The notes beneath the pieces were generated by a model. The model saw nothing but the letters and a program-made list of their open reading frames with translations. It did no database searches and was not told where the DNA came from. From the NCBI RefSeq assembly GCF_013170705.1, contig NZ_CP033334.1, positions 5,681,501 through 5,745,500 of the forward strand: a stretch of DNA of 64,000 nucleotides, read 5' to 3'. This DNA is from Mesorhizobium loti (GTDB lineage Bacteria; Pseudomonadota; Alphaproteobacteria; Rhizobiales; Rhizobiaceae). How positions within the stretch are numbered: position 1 is the stretch's first letter; each line of letters begins with the position of its first letter. Made by a program: the position numbers and the translations under genes. Below, piece after piece: positions 47,999 to 56,832 of the stretch.

Positions 47999-48047
47999 GC
48001 ACCCCCACCCGCCGCTTCGCGGCGACCTCCCCATCTAGGGGGAGGTA
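47999..48047 (+). repeat. Double-hairpin intergenic repeat, copy B
   Basis: GCCGC-TTC-GCGGC followed by ACCTCCCC-n6-GGGGAGGT. Same layout as copy A but in opposite orientation, placing the DUF559 gene between two inverted copies. It starts 15 bp upstream of the DUF559 start codon. Confidence 0.8.
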
Positions 48048-48242
48048 AGAGGGCATAGCAACTCGGCTGGCCGCTGTCACCCTTTCCGCGAGGTGATCGC
48101 CGACTTCGGCTGATTTCCAGAAACTTTGGCTGCCCTGTCGGGACGCGGCGATCCGGCCCGTCCTTGGATCAAAGATTTCCATGAACCGAACGCGGCGCTG
48201 AAGCGACCCACGCTCAGGCAGGGAACTATTGGCTGAACGACG

Positions 48243-48419
48243 ATGAAAACGGCATCCAGACTTCTGCAGATCCTCGCGCTCAGCGCCTGCTTCACCGCGC
48301 AGGTCCACGGCACCTTCTCGATGCCGGGCGTACGGCAGGCGCTGCGGACGATGGCCGGACAAAGCGGCCAGATCCTGTCGCCGGCCCACGCTTCCCTCGA
48401 AATGATGAAGGGGGCCTGA
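48243..48419 (+). CDS. Possible 58-aa small exported peptide (weak)
   Basis: The frame reads MKTASRLLQILALSACFTAQ, like a signal peptide, then a short polar stretch, ending in TGA one base before the glyQ stop on the other strand. No clear ribosome site is placed at the right distance. It could equally be chance. Confidence 0.22.
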   Translation: MKTASRLLQILALSACFTAQVHGTFSMPGVRQALRTMAGQSGQILSPAHASLEMMKGA

Positions 48420-48420
48420 C

Positions 48421-49365
48421 TCAGGCCGCCAAACCACCAGCCTGCGTCTTCAAGAAGGCCTCGCCGCAGGCCTTCGCCAGATTGCGCACCCGCAGGATGT
48501 AGCTCTGCCGCTCCGTGACCGAGATCACGCCGCGCGCGTCGAGCAGGTTGAAGACGTGGCTGGCCTTGATGCACTGGTCGTAGGCCGGGAAAACCATCTT
48601 GTGCATCGGCAGATTGTCGTTCGAGGCCGGCGCACCGGCATCGAGCAGCGCCTTGCACTCGGCCTCGGCATCCTCGAAATGCCTGAGCAGCATCGCCGTG
48701 TTGGCGTATTCGAAATTGTGGCGCGAATATTCCTGCTCGGCCTGCAGGAAGACGTCGCCATAGGTCACCTTGTCGGCGCCCTCGCGGCCGTTGAAGTTGA
48801 GGTCGTAGACATTGTCGACGCCCTGCACATACATGGCCAGCCGCTCCAGCCCATAGGTCAGTTCGCCGGCCACCGGCGCGCATTCGATGCCGCAGACCTG
48901 CTGGAAATAGGTAAATTGCGAGACTTCCATGCCATCGCACCAGCATTCCCAGCCAAGACCCCAGGCGCCCAGCGTCGGGCTTTCCCAGTCGTCCTCGACA
49001 AAGCGGATGTCATGCAGCAGCGGGTCGACGCCGATCGCCTGGAGCGAACCGAGATAGAGTTCCTGCAAGTTCGGCGGATTCGGCTTCAGGATCACCTGGT
49101 ATTGGTAGTAATGCTGCAGCCGGTTCGGGTTCTCGCCGTAGCGGCCGTCCTTGGGACGGCGCGAAGGCTGGACATAGGCGGCGTTCCAACGACGCGGTCC
49201 GAGCGCGCGCAGCGTCGTTGCCGGATGAAACGTGCCGGCGCCGACCTCCATGTCGTAGGGCTGGAGAATGACGCAACCATAGGCGGCCCAGTAATTGTGC
49301 AAGGTCAGGATCAGCCCCTGGAACGAGCGGCTGGGATGCATATGGGCGGGAATTTCAATCGTCAC
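48421..49365 (-). CDS. glyQ: Glycyl-tRNA synthetase alpha subunit
   Basis: A 314-aa class II aminoacyl-tRNA synthetase subunit. It has [39 protein letters not shown] and [19 protein letters not shown], all nearly invariant. I choose GTG 49365 because GAGG lies six bases upstream and the resulting [13 protein letters not shown] start has the expected length; TTG 49383 and ATG 49341 are alternatives. Confidence 0.96.
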   Translation of the reverse strand: MTIEIPAHMHPSRSFQGLILTLHNYWAAYGCVILQPYDMEVGAGTFHPATTLRALGPRRWNAAYVQPSRRPKDGRYGENPNRLQHYYQYQVILKPNPPNLQELYLGSLQAIGVDPLLHDIRFVEDDWESPTLGAWGLGWECWCDGMEVSQFTYFQQVCGIECAPVAGELTYGLERLAMYVQGVDNVYDLNFNGREGADKVTYGDVFLQAEQEYSRHNFEYANTAMLLRHFEDAEAECKALLDAGAPASNDNLPMHKMVFPAYDQCIKASHVFNLLDARGVISVTERQSYILRVRNLAKACGEAFLKTQAGGLAA

Positions 49366-49587
49366 GGGTGGCCTCGACAGCAAAGGCTAGCTTGCCGGCA
49401 CGTCCTAGAGACACGACGGCGAAGCGTCAAGCAAGGCACGCCGGATGCGGACGCCGAGAGGGTGCCGCGCAACGTTGAAGGTTTGCCGGAAGACTGCGAT
49501 CTGCTTCGTCCCCTGTTCCAGGGTCAGCTGATATTCAGGTGATGCCGGCCCGAGCTGAATTCTGGCAAGCCCACGCCCGAAATGGAA

Positions 49588-49613
49588 AACGGGGCTGCCA
49601 AAGAAGCCCCGTT
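49588..49613 (-). terminator. Rho-independent terminator of the TPR gene
   Basis: A perfect 9-bp stem AACGGGGCT / AGCCCCGTT with an 8-nt loop, 20 bp past the TPR stop codon. On the minus strand it is followed by TTTTCCATTT. Confidence 0.8.
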
Positions 49614-49632
49614 CGCATTCAAAAAGCCGACT

Positions 49633-51408
49633 TCACCCCTTCGGGGCGGGCACCGGCTCGGGCTTGACCTTCGGTGTTTCCTGCGCCGTGTTGGATTCGA
49701 TCGGCGGCAGGCCCTTCATCAGCTTCTGCTGCAGCGTGGCCAGCACATCGGGATCGGGCTTCAGGTCGCGGGCCTGGTTCCATTGGAAGGTGGCTTCCAG
49801 CTTGCGCCCTACGCGCCAGTAGGCATCGCCGAGATGATCGTTGAGAACCGGATCCTCCGGCTTCAGCGATACGGCACGCTCCATCTCGCGCACCGCGTCA
49901 TCAAACCTGCCGAGCCGGAAATAGGCCCAACCCAGCGAATCCACGATGTAACCGTCGCTCGGCCTGAGGTCGACGGCCTTCTGGATCATCGCCAGGCCTT
50001 CCTTGAGGTTGGTGTTCATGTCGACCCAGGAATAGCCGAGATAGTTCAGCACCTGGGGCTGGTCCGGCTGCAATTCCAGCGCCTTGCGGAAATTCGGCTC
50101 GGCCTTTGGCCATTCCTTCAGGCGCTCATAGGCGATGCCGCGCTGGTAGAAGATGTTCCAGTTGGCCGCGGTCGGCGTCTTCAGCACCTCGACAGCCTTG
50201 TCGTAGAGGTTGGCGGCGGAGCGGAAATCGTCCTTGGAGGAATAGACGCCGCCGAGCGCCAGATAGGCGCGCATGTCGTTGGGATGGGCGTCGACGAAAG
50301 CCTTCAGGTGAGTGATCGCCTCGTCATGGCGATCGAGATCGGCAAGGTTGAGGCCAAGCTGCAAGTCCGAAAGCTCTTTCAGCGGCGAAGAATCAGGGAT
50401 GCGCCGATAGAGCGCGATGGCGCCCTCGCCGTCCTTCAGCTGTTCGGCGACGGCGGCGAGTTGCACGAGGGCAGCGTCGCTGTCGGGCCGCAGAGCCAGG
50501 GCGTATTGCAGGTAAAGACGGACGAACGGCTCGCCACCGCCACGGTTGAGCGCGGTGGCGAGATCGAGCAGGATTTCGGAAGCGCCATCGGACGGACCCG
50601 AGACAAACGGCGCGATCTTGTCGCCCTTGGCGATCCTGTCGCGCAAGGAGACGATTTCGAGCTTGCCCGGCGAAAACGTTTCAGCCTGATCCAGCACCGA
50701 TATCGCCTTGGCCTTGTCGCCCTTGCGGGCCAGGAACGAGGCATAGGCCTGGGCATTGCGCATCCAGGTTTCAGGCGCGGCGCCGCCGGCGGCCGTGTCC
50801 TGCATCGTCGCGGCGTAGATCGCCTGGGCCTTCTCGGGCATGTTGGAGGCATCGGCGATCAGCGCGCGGTGGAAGGCCTTGAACAGGCCGAACCAGTCGG
50901 GGCCCTGAAGCTTGTCGATGGAGGCCATTGCATCGCTGGCCTGGCCGGCGCCCTGTTGGGCCCAACCGGACATGACGCCGGAGATCAGCCGGTCGAGGTC
51001 GGATTCCAGCGACAGCTTGAGCCAATACTGCGCCTTGGTGAAATCCTTCTTGTGGAAGGAATCGACAGCCAGCGCCAGGCGCGAGAATCGCTCCACATCG
51101 GGCACTTCCTTGAGCTTGTCGGCATAGACCAGGGATTCGTCGAAGCGGCCTTGCGCGATCAGCGACAGCATCAGGCTCTGTTGCAGGCCGGTGTCGCTCG
51201 GGTCAAAGGCCAGGGCCTGCTTGTAGTAGGCGATGGCGCTGTCGAGATCGTTGTCACCTTCGGCGATCCGGGCAGCCAGATAGGCACCCGAGAACGAGGA
51301 AATCTTGACCGGTTCGGTGGATTGCTTGGCATAGGCAGGCAAAGCCGAGATCGCCATGCCCGTCACAATTGCCAGCCTTGTCAGCCAGCGCGCACGTCCT
51401 TGCTGCAT
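49633..51408 (-). CDS. Exported TPR-repeat protein
   Basis: A 591-aa protein. A signal peptide (RLAIVTGMAISALPAYA) is followed by many tetratricopeptide repeats, for example GDNDLDSAIAYYKQALAFDPSD near the start and YIVDSLGWAYFRLGRFDDAV, DHLGDAYWRVGRKLEA near the end. It is a likely periplasmic or outer-membrane-associated scaffold for protein complexes. The start at 51408 follows AAAGGGA. A Pro-rich tail (KVKPEPVPAPKG) ends the protein. Transcribed alone with its own terminator. Confidence 0.9.
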   Translation of the reverse strand: MQQGRARWLTRLAIVTGMAISALPAYAKQSTEPVKISSFSGAYLAARIAEGDNDLDSAIAYYKQALAFDPSDTGLQQSLMLSLIAQGRFDESLVYADKLKEVPDVERFSRLALAVDSFHKKDFTKAQYWLKLSLESDLDRLISGVMSGWAQQGAGQASDAMASIDKLQGPDWFGLFKAFHRALIADASNMPEKAQAIYAATMQDTAAGGAAPETWMRNAQAYASFLARKGDKAKAISVLDQAETFSPGKLEIVSLRDRIAKGDKIAPFVSGPSDGASEILLDLATALNRGGGEPFVRLYLQYALALRPDSDAALVQLAAVAEQLKDGEGAIALYRRIPDSSPLKELSDLQLGLNLADLDRHDEAITHLKAFVDAHPNDMRAYLALGGVYSSKDDFRSAANLYDKAVEVLKTPTAANWNIFYQRGIAYERLKEWPKAEPNFRKALELQPDQPQVLNYLGYSWVDMNTNLKEGLAMIQKAVDLRPSDGYIVDSLGWAYFRLGRFDDAVREMERAVSLKPEDPVLNDHLGDAYWRVGRKLEATFQWNQARDLKPDPDVLATLQQKLMKGLPPIESNTAQETPKVKPEPVPAPKG

Positions 51409-51591
51409 CGTATCCCTTTCAGCCAGGCGCCATCTCCGCGTCAGCGGGATCGACGTAGACTCGATCTTTCCGGGCAAAGCATGGCCTTTTTGGGGTCGCG
51501 CTTCAATCCGCCTGAAATTCACAATCGGGTCAGCCGATTAACAAACCATGGCTGGAACAGATTTTCGACCGGGGAAAAGCCCGCGTCAAGG

Positions 51592-52029
51592 TCAGCGCGG
51601 TACGGCGGACCGCTGCACCCTGGTATCGGGAAAGCCGCCGGCCGCTATCGCTCCGCACAACTCGTTCCATTCGCAGCCGCAGCAAGCCTTGCGTACGCCG
51701 CCAGCCGAAAACGCCCGGCGCATCCGTGCCAGTGTTGCCGCATCGAGATCGAGGCGGACGCCGGGTTGGATTGGCAGGGCCAGCAAATCCTCGACATCGC
51801 GTGCCGCTAGCCGGTCCCGCTCGCTGACGCTCTCGTTGAGACAATGCGGTTCCGGCCCGTCGAGCAACGGCGCGCACACATCATCCGGACCGGAGACGAG
51901 GAGGATGTCCTCGCCCCGGCTCAGGCGCTCCGCGATCGCGTCATAATTGGCGGTGAAGGCGGGGCTGTATCCCTTGCCCACATAGGTGAGCAGGCAAAGG
52001 AGGTGGTGGGCGCGCAGCCTGACCGTCAC
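51592..52029 (-). CDS. DUF1284 protein, probable iron-sulfur protein, coupled to bioY
   Basis: A 145-aa protein of DUF1284, a family thought to bind an Fe-S cluster. Conserved features: RAHHLLCLLTYVGKGYS at the start, Cys in PDDVC and PHCLNE, and a C-terminal ACCGCEWNELC cluster. Its GTG (52029-52027) overlaps the TGA of bioY in a GTGA arrangement, so it is translated by coupling and shares bioY's BioR-controlled transcript. A role connected with biotin is therefore inferred from context only. Confidence 0.88.
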   Translation of the reverse strand: MTVRLRAHHLLCLLTYVGKGYSPAFTANYDAIAERLSRGEDILLVSGPDDVCAPLLDGPEPHCLNESVSERDRLAARDVEDLLALPIQPGVRLDLDAATLARMRRAFSAGGVRKACCGCEWNELCGAIAAGGFPDTRVQRSAVPR

Positions 52030-52616
52030 GGATTGGCCGGCTTGGCCTTGCCGCGAAGCGCCATGAGTGTCGCCGCGCCGAGCGCCGACTTCAGCAATCC
52101 GCCGACGATGAACGGCAGGAAGCCGAAGGTTATGGCCTGCTCGGCACCGATCATGACGGCAAGCCATGCCGTGCCGAGAGCCAGGCAGGCCAGATTGCCG
52201 AGCAGCATGGCGGCAAAGGCAAGCACCACCCTGTTGCCGTTCCAGCCGCGCTCGGCCAGCCAGCCGACCAACGCGCCGGTGACCGGGAAGGCGAAGAGAT
52301 AGCCGCCGGTCGGCCCGACGAAATGCGCGGCGCCGGCAGCGCCGCCGGCCAGGACCGGAAAGCCGGCCGCGCCTTCGACAAGCCACGCAGCGATGGTGAT
52401 CGCGCCAAGACGCCAGCCATAAAGCGCACCGATCAATGTCACCGCGAAAGTCTGCATGGTCACCGGCACCGGCACCATCGGCACTTCGATGTAGGATGAC
52501 AGCGCCAGGAACAGCGTCCCGAGCACGACGGCTCCAACTTGCCAGGCGAGCGAGCGATCCTGGAGCCGAAGCGGGCTGAAGGACGGCTTGCGGGACGTGA
52601 ATGCGATGTCTGTCAT
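52026..52616 (-). CDS. bioY: Biotin transporter BioY
   Basis: A 196-aa substrate-binding S-component of the ECF biotin transporter family with six hydrophobic helices. Signatures are VPMVPVPVTMQTFAVTLIG and GPTGGYLFAFPVTGALVG. No bioM/bioN partner genes are in the window, and solitary BioY proteins are known to function. The start at 52616 follows AAGGAAATCCCT. A BioR box lies 26 bp upstream, so it should be repressed when biotin is plentiful. Confidence 0.95.
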   Translation of the reverse strand: MTDIAFTSRKPSFSPLRLQDRSLAWQVGAVVLGTLFLALSSYIEVPMVPVPVTMQTFAVTLIGALYGWRLGAITIAAWLVEGAAGFPVLAGGAAGAAHFVGPTGGYLFAFPVTGALVGWLAERGWNGNRVVLAFAAMLLGNLACLALGTAWLAVMIGAEQAITFGFLPFIVGGLLKSALGAATLMALRGKAKPANP

Positions 52617-52641
52617 AGGGATTTCCTTCGACCGATTGAAA

Positions 52642-52651
52642 TTATAGATAA
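52642..52651. promoter_or_regulatory. BioR box upstream of bioY
   Basis: TTATAGATAA matches the known BioR consensus TTATMKATAA exactly. It lies in the bioY-bioR gap, 26 bp before the bioY start codon. Confidence 0.88.
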
Positions 52652-52722
52652 TTTCTTTTTTCGATCTATTATCGAATCCACATTTCCCAGGAGATAGCAA
52701 GCCTTGGCTGTGCAAAGACTGC

Positions 52723-53391
52723 CTAGCCGACGATCGCGAAGGCTTCGCGCGTCGCGCCCGAGGCCGTCCTGACCGGCTTGCGGCCGATCCATTGGACATG
52801 GCGCCCCAGCGTTGCAGCGGCCGATTCGGTGTTTCCCTGCCGCAAGGCGGTCAGGATTGCCCGGTGGTCCTGATCGGTGCGCGTCTCCCATTCCGATCGC
52901 CATGCCGCGAACAGGAAGCGGGCACTGGCGGCGTGCAGATCGTCGATGGTGGCGAGCAGGCGGGGCATGGCACATGGCGCCAGGATCAGCCGGTGAAAGG
53001 CGCGATTGGCTTCCTCCCATGACCTGACGTCGCGGGATTTGTCTCCGGCCTTGGTCGCTTCCTCGGCGAGATCGAGAATGGCTGACGTCAGGTGCGGCGC
53101 GGCGTGGCGCAGTGCCAGCACCTCGAGTGCCGCCCGCATTTCGGCGACCTCCTTGACCTCGCCAAGATCGAAGGCGGCGACGCGCACGCCGCGGCGCGGT
53201 TCGCTGACGGCCAAGCCCTGCGCCTCGAGACGGCGGAACGCCTCGCGCACGGGAACATGGCTGGTATGGAATTCCTCGGCGATATGATCCTGGCGCAGCC
53301 TGGCCCCCGGCTCTATCGCGCCAGAGATGATGCGGTCCGCCAGCGCCTTGCTGATGCGCACCGCGATGGTGTCGTCCGTGCCCTTTGCCAT
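52723..53391 (-). CDS. bioR: GntR/FadR-family regulator, BioR (biotin repressor)
   Basis: A 222-aa regulator. Winged HTH at about 10-75 (ALADRIISGAIEPGARLRQDHIAEEF, VPVREAFRRLEAQGL), then the all-helical FCD effector domain (MRAALEVLALRHA...). Identified as BioR because exact BioR boxes lie before both itself (53395-53404) and bioY. In alphaproteobacteria BioR replaces BirA as the transcriptional repressor of biotin genes. Self-repression is implied by the box touching its own start codon region. Confidence 0.9.
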   Translation of the reverse strand: MAKGTDDTIAVRISKALADRIISGAIEPGARLRQDHIAEEFHTSHVPVREAFRRLEAQGLAVSEPRRGVRVAAFDLGEVKEVAEMRAALEVLALRHAAPHLTSAILDLAEEATKAGDKSRDVRSWEEANRAFHRLILAPCAMPRLLATIDDLHAASARFLFAAWRSEWETRTDQDHRAILTALRQGNTESAAATLGRHVQWIGRKPVRTASGATREAFAIVG

Positions 53392-53394
53392 GTT

Positions 53395-53404
53395 TTATAG
53401 ATAA
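53395..53404. promoter_or_regulatory. BioR box upstream of bioR
   Basis: A second identical TTATAGATAA, only 3 bp upstream of the bioR ATG. This close spacing suggests a short or leaderless bioR transcript and autoregulation. Confidence 0.85.
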
Positions 53405-53497
53405 TTTGCGGCAGGGCAGCTTGTCGAGACGGCGAGGCCGTATTCATCGGCGTTCTCCCCAGCACAAACCAAGGAATTCCGGGAAAGGCCGGCCTTC

Positions 53498-54523
53498 TCA
53501 GTTCACCCGGCTGATGCAGAAATCGATGACGTCGATCAGCGCCGACTTCTGCGGCGTTTCTTCCAGCGGCGCCAACGCATCGCGGGCGATCTCGCCGAAG
53601 TGGCGGGCTCGCCCGATCGTGTCGGCTATGGCGCCATGGCGGGTCATCAGGCCGATCGCCTTTTCCAGGCCCGCATCGTCGACGATGTTGTCCTCGATGG
53701 CACGTTTCCAGAAGGTGCGCTCGGCCTTGGTGCCGCGCCGGTAGGCGAGAATGACCGGCAGTGTCACCTTGCCCTCGCGGAAATCGTCGCCGACATTCTT
53801 GCCCAGATCCTTGCTGGTGCCACCATAATCCAGCGCATCGTCGATCAGCTGGAAGGCAAGGCCGAGATTCATGCCGTAGGAGCGCAGGGCCGCGCGATCG
53901 TTGCGGGTCGCCTGGGCAATGACGGGGCCGACTTCTGCGGCGGCCGAAAACAGCGCGGCGGTCTTGGCCTTGATGACGGCGAAATGCTCATCCTCGGTGG
54001 TTTCGAGGTTCTTGGCGGCGGCAAGCTGCATGACCTCGCCCTCGGCGATGATCGAGGCAGCACTCGACAGGATGTCGAGAGCCTCGAGCGAGCCGACGTC
54101 GACCATCATGCGGAAGGCCTGGCCGAGCAGGAAGTCGCCGACCAGCACGCTCGCCTGGTTGCCCCAGATCATGCGGGCGGTCTTCTTGCCGCGTCGCATG
54201 CCGCTCTCGTCGACGACATCGTCGTGGAGAAGCGTGGCCGTGTGCATGAACTCGACCGAGGTGGCGAGCTTGACGTGGCCTTCGCCGGCATAGCCGAACA
54301 TCTGCGCGGCGGCGAGCGTCAGCATCGGCCTGAGCCGCTTGCCACCGGACGAGATCAAATGGTTGGCGACCTCGGGAATCATCTCGACGTCGGAGCCGGC
54401 CTTGGACAGGATCAATTCATTCACGCGCCCCATATCGGTGGCCGTCAGATCGATGAGATCCTTGATGGAGGCGGGTTCCCGCTTCCCGTTTTCGATGTTG
54501 AGAACGACACCCACGACAATCAC
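53498..54523 (-). CDS. ispB: Long-chain polyprenyl (octa/decaprenyl) diphosphate synthase
   Basis: A 341-aa trans-prenyltransferase making the ubiquinone side chain. First Asp-rich motif LLHDDVVDESGMRRG, second LIDDALDYGG, plus GGKRLRP. No small residue is needed to decide chain length by eye; rhizobia usually make the C50 product, so 'decaprenyl' is equally possible. The frame opens with a GTG at 54523. UbiA at 39.5 kb would use its product. Confidence 0.93.
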   Translation of the reverse strand: MIVVGVVLNIENGKREPASIKDLIDLTATDMGRVNELILSKAGSDVEMIPEVANHLISSGGKRLRPMLTLAAAQMFGYAGEGHVKLATSVEFMHTATLLHDDVVDESGMRRGKKTARMIWGNQASVLVGDFLLGQAFRMMVDVGSLEALDILSSAASIIAEGEVMQLAAAKNLETTEDEHFAVIKAKTAALFSAAAEVGPVIAQATRNDRAALRSYGMNLGLAFQLIDDALDYGGTSKDLGKNVGDDFREGKVTLPVILAYRRGTKAERTFWKRAIEDNIVDDAGLEKAIGLMTRHGAIADTIGRARHFGEIARDALAPLEETPQKSALIDVIDFCISRVN

Positions 54524-54713
54524 TCCCGTCTTGGTAAAACGCGTGCGACGGCACCCTTAGTCCCGATACGGACTCTAGGGCGGCGGACACGGCCACGGCA
54601 AGTGGCGAATTGGCGCGGCGCCGGTAACAGCCTGTCAACCGCTGGAGGAGCGAGGCCCGGCCAGGGAATCTCCGCCCGTTTACATCAATAGCGCAAACTG
54701 CGAGTTTCATCGG

Positions 54714-54938
54714 ATGATAGAACTTGTCCGCACAAACGATGCCGTGATCATCTCCTTCGTCGAATCGCTGATGCGCGACGCCGGCATCGCCTGCTTTGTC
54801 GCCGATCAGAATATGAGCATTCTCGAAGGGTCGATCGGCCTTTTGCAGAAACGCGTCATGGTCGACGCCGATCAGGTCGATGCCGCGCGGCGTATCCTGA
54901 CGGACGCCGGCATCGCCAACGAGATCCGCACAAAATAA
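54714..54938 (+). CDS. DUF2007 family protein
   Basis: A 74-aa protein of DUF2007, a small alpha/beta fold suggested to be a PII-like signal protein: VRTNDAVIISFVESLMRDAG, FVADQNMSILEGSIG, VDADQVDAARRIL. Its TAA overlaps the ATG of the methyltransferase by one base (TAATG), so the two are translationally coupled. It is divergent from the prenyl synthase. Confidence 0.9.
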   Translation: MIELVRTNDAVIISFVESLMRDAGIACFVADQNMSILEGSIGLLQKRVMVDADQVDAARRILTDAGIANEIRTK

Positions 54939-55753
54939 TGCCGGCCGCGCCAGCCGCCCCTGCCCTTGACACCCTTGGCCCGGACACGCCGGCCCATACG
55001 GTCGACGCCTTCCATCGCGGCCGGTTCTGGCTGGTGCAGCCCAAGCATGGCGGCCATCGCGCTGGCATGGATGCGATGATGCTGGCGGCGTCCGTACCAT
55101 CCGCCTTTGGCGGACGCCTCGCCGATTTCGGCGCCGGCGCAGGCGCCGCCGGCCTGGCCGTGCTGTCGCGATGCCCGGCGGCCCAGGCCGTGCTGGTCGA
55201 ACGCGCGCCGGAAATGGCGGCCTTTGCGGCGGCCACCCTTGCTCATCCCGGCAATGCCCATCTCAGTGATCGTGCATCCGTGCTCGTCGCCGATGTCACG
55301 GTATCCGGCCAGGCCCGGGCGGCGGCAGGTCTGGCCGACAATGACTTCGACTACGTCATCATGAACCCGCCCTTCAACCCCGCCCGGGACCGCGCCACGC
55401 CTGACCGGCTGAGAAAGGAAGCCCATGTCATGGAGGACGGGCTGTTCGAAAGCTGGATCCGAAGTGCGGCGGCGGTGGTCAAGCCGCGCGGCGGGTTGGC
55501 CGTCATCGCGCGGCCCGAACAGCTCGGCGCCATCCTCGACGCGATCGCAGGCCGTTTCGGCGATGCCGAGATGCTCGCCGTGCACCCTCGCCCCGACGCA
55601 GCGGCGATCCGCATCGTCGTACGCGCCGCGCTGGGAACCCGCGGAAAACTCGCCATCCGTCCGCCCCTGATGCTGCATGCGCAATCGGGCAATGGCCCCG
55701 ACGAACGCAGCGAAATGATCACCAACGGTCTCGCCTCGCTGTTTGGAGATTGA
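54938..55753 (+). CDS. TrmN6-like N6-adenine methyltransferase
   Basis: A 271-aa class I SAM-dependent methyltransferase. The SAM motif is LADFGAGAGAAGLAVL and the catalytic NPPF is in YVIMNPPFNPARDR, as in TrmN6 (tRNA1-Val A37) and related RNA/DNA N6 methylases. The target is likely RNA but not provable here. It is coupled to DUF2007 upstream. Confidence 0.9.
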   Translation: MPAAPAAPALDTLGPDTPAHTVDAFHRGRFWLVQPKHGGHRAGMDAMMLAASVPSAFGGRLADFGAGAGAAGLAVLSRCPAAQAVLVERAPEMAAFAAATLAHPGNAHLSDRASVLVADVTVSGQARAAAGLADNDFDYVIMNPPFNPARDRATPDRLRKEAHVMEDGLFESWIRSAAAVVKPRGGLAVIARPEQLGAILDAIAGRFGDAEMLAVHPRPDAAAIRIVVRAALGTRGKLAIRPPLMLHAQSGNGPDERSEMITNGLASLFGD

Positions 55754-55832
55754 GCTATTCCTGGCCGCCACATTGCCGTTGGCCGGGAAATCCCTACATG
55801 CCTGCAACCCATCGACCGGAGACCGCGTCCTC

Positions 55833-56693
55833 GTGAAACGTCTTTTCAACCGCCTGCTCCCGAAATCCTGGCGCTCCACCGTCGTCACCATTCCGGTCAT
55901 CCGACTGCACGGCACCATCATGTCGGGCGGCCAGTTCAGGCAGAACCTGTCGCTGGCCTCCACCGCCGGCCTCATCGAAAAGGCCTTTTCCTTCGACGCG
56001 CCGGCGGTCGCCGTCTCGATCAATTCGCCCGGCGGTTCGCCGGTGCAGTCGCGGCTGATCTTCAAGCGCATCCGCGACCTGGCGAACGAAAAGAACAGAC
56101 AAGTTCTGGTCTTCGTCGAGGACGTCGCCGCCTCCGGCGGCTACATGATCGCGGTCGCCGGTGACGAGATTTTTGCCGATCCCTCCTCCATCGTCGGCTC
56201 CATCGGCGTAGTCTCGGCCTCGTTCGGTTTTCCTGAACTGATGAAGAAGATCGGCGTCGAGCGCCGTGTCCACACCGCCGGCCAGAACAAGGCTGTGCTC
56301 GATCCGTTCAAGCCCGAGAAGAAGGAGGACGTCGAGCGGCTGAAGGCACTGCAGCTGGAGGTGCACGACACGTTCATCGATCTGGTCAAGGAGCGGCGCG
56401 GCACGAGACTGAAGGACGATCCGGACCTGTTCACCGGCCTGTTCTGGACCGGCAAGAAAGGCCTGGAACTCGGCCTCGTCGATGCGCTCGGCGACATGCG
56501 CACCGTGCTGAAGACCCGGTTCGGGGCAAAGACCCAACTCAGGCTGGTCTCGGCGCCGCGCGGCTTCCTCAGCCGCTTCGGCCTGTTCGGCTCGAGCAAG
56601 GGCTTTTCGGCGCCCGATATCGCCGGCGCTGCCGCCAGCGGCATCATCGATGCGGCGGAAGAGCGCGCGCTGTGGGCTCGCTTCGGGCTTTGA
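55833..56693 (+). CDS. S49 family serine peptidase (SppA/SohB-like)
   Basis: A 286-aa protease of the ClpP fold. The nucleophile Ser101 is in EDVAASGGYMIAVAGD and the general-base Lys153 in TAGQNKAVLDPF, giving the Ser/Lys dyad of signal peptide peptidases. There is no obvious transmembrane segment, unlike SppA. I start at GTG 55833 (GGAGA upstream) because the frame upstream overlaps the methyltransferase end. Likely role: removal of cleaved signal peptides or other membrane peptides. Confidence 0.9.
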   Translation: MKRLFNRLLPKSWRSTVVTIPVIRLHGTIMSGGQFRQNLSLASTAGLIEKAFSFDAPAVAVSINSPGGSPVQSRLIFKRIRDLANEKNRQVLVFVEDVAASGGYMIAVAGDEIFADPSSIVGSIGVVSASFGFPELMKKIGVERRVHTAGQNKAVLDPFKPEKKEDVERLKALQLEVHDTFIDLVKERRGTRLKDDPDLFTGLFWTGKKGLELGLVDALGDMRTVLKTRFGAKTQLRLVSAPRGFLSRFGLFGSSKGFSAPDIAGAAASGIIDAAEERALWARFGL

Positions 56694-56832
56694 AAACCGG
56701 GCGAAACCGTCTAGCATGAGCGCTTGTAGTCTAATGCATGTCGTTTTCCCAAAACCGAACGCAGTTTTGGGCAACATGCATCAACCGACCCGACCGCCGC
56801 CTTCGCCGGCCCAGCGTGGGAGGAGTTTTGAC

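Larger units (their letters stand above)
47985..48420. other. Intergenic region between the DUF559 gene and glyQ
   Basis: About 435 bp with repeat copy B at its left end and no well-supported gene. A 58-codon plus-strand frame (48243-48419) is described separately. The minus frame that runs through the region is the upstream extension of the DUF559 frame and lacks family support. Confidence 0.5.

Noticed and set aside
53600..54691. A 363-codon plus-strand frame over the prenyl synthase
   Set aside because: Shadow of the polyprenyl diphosphate synthase, whose two Asp-rich motifs are clear on the minus strand.
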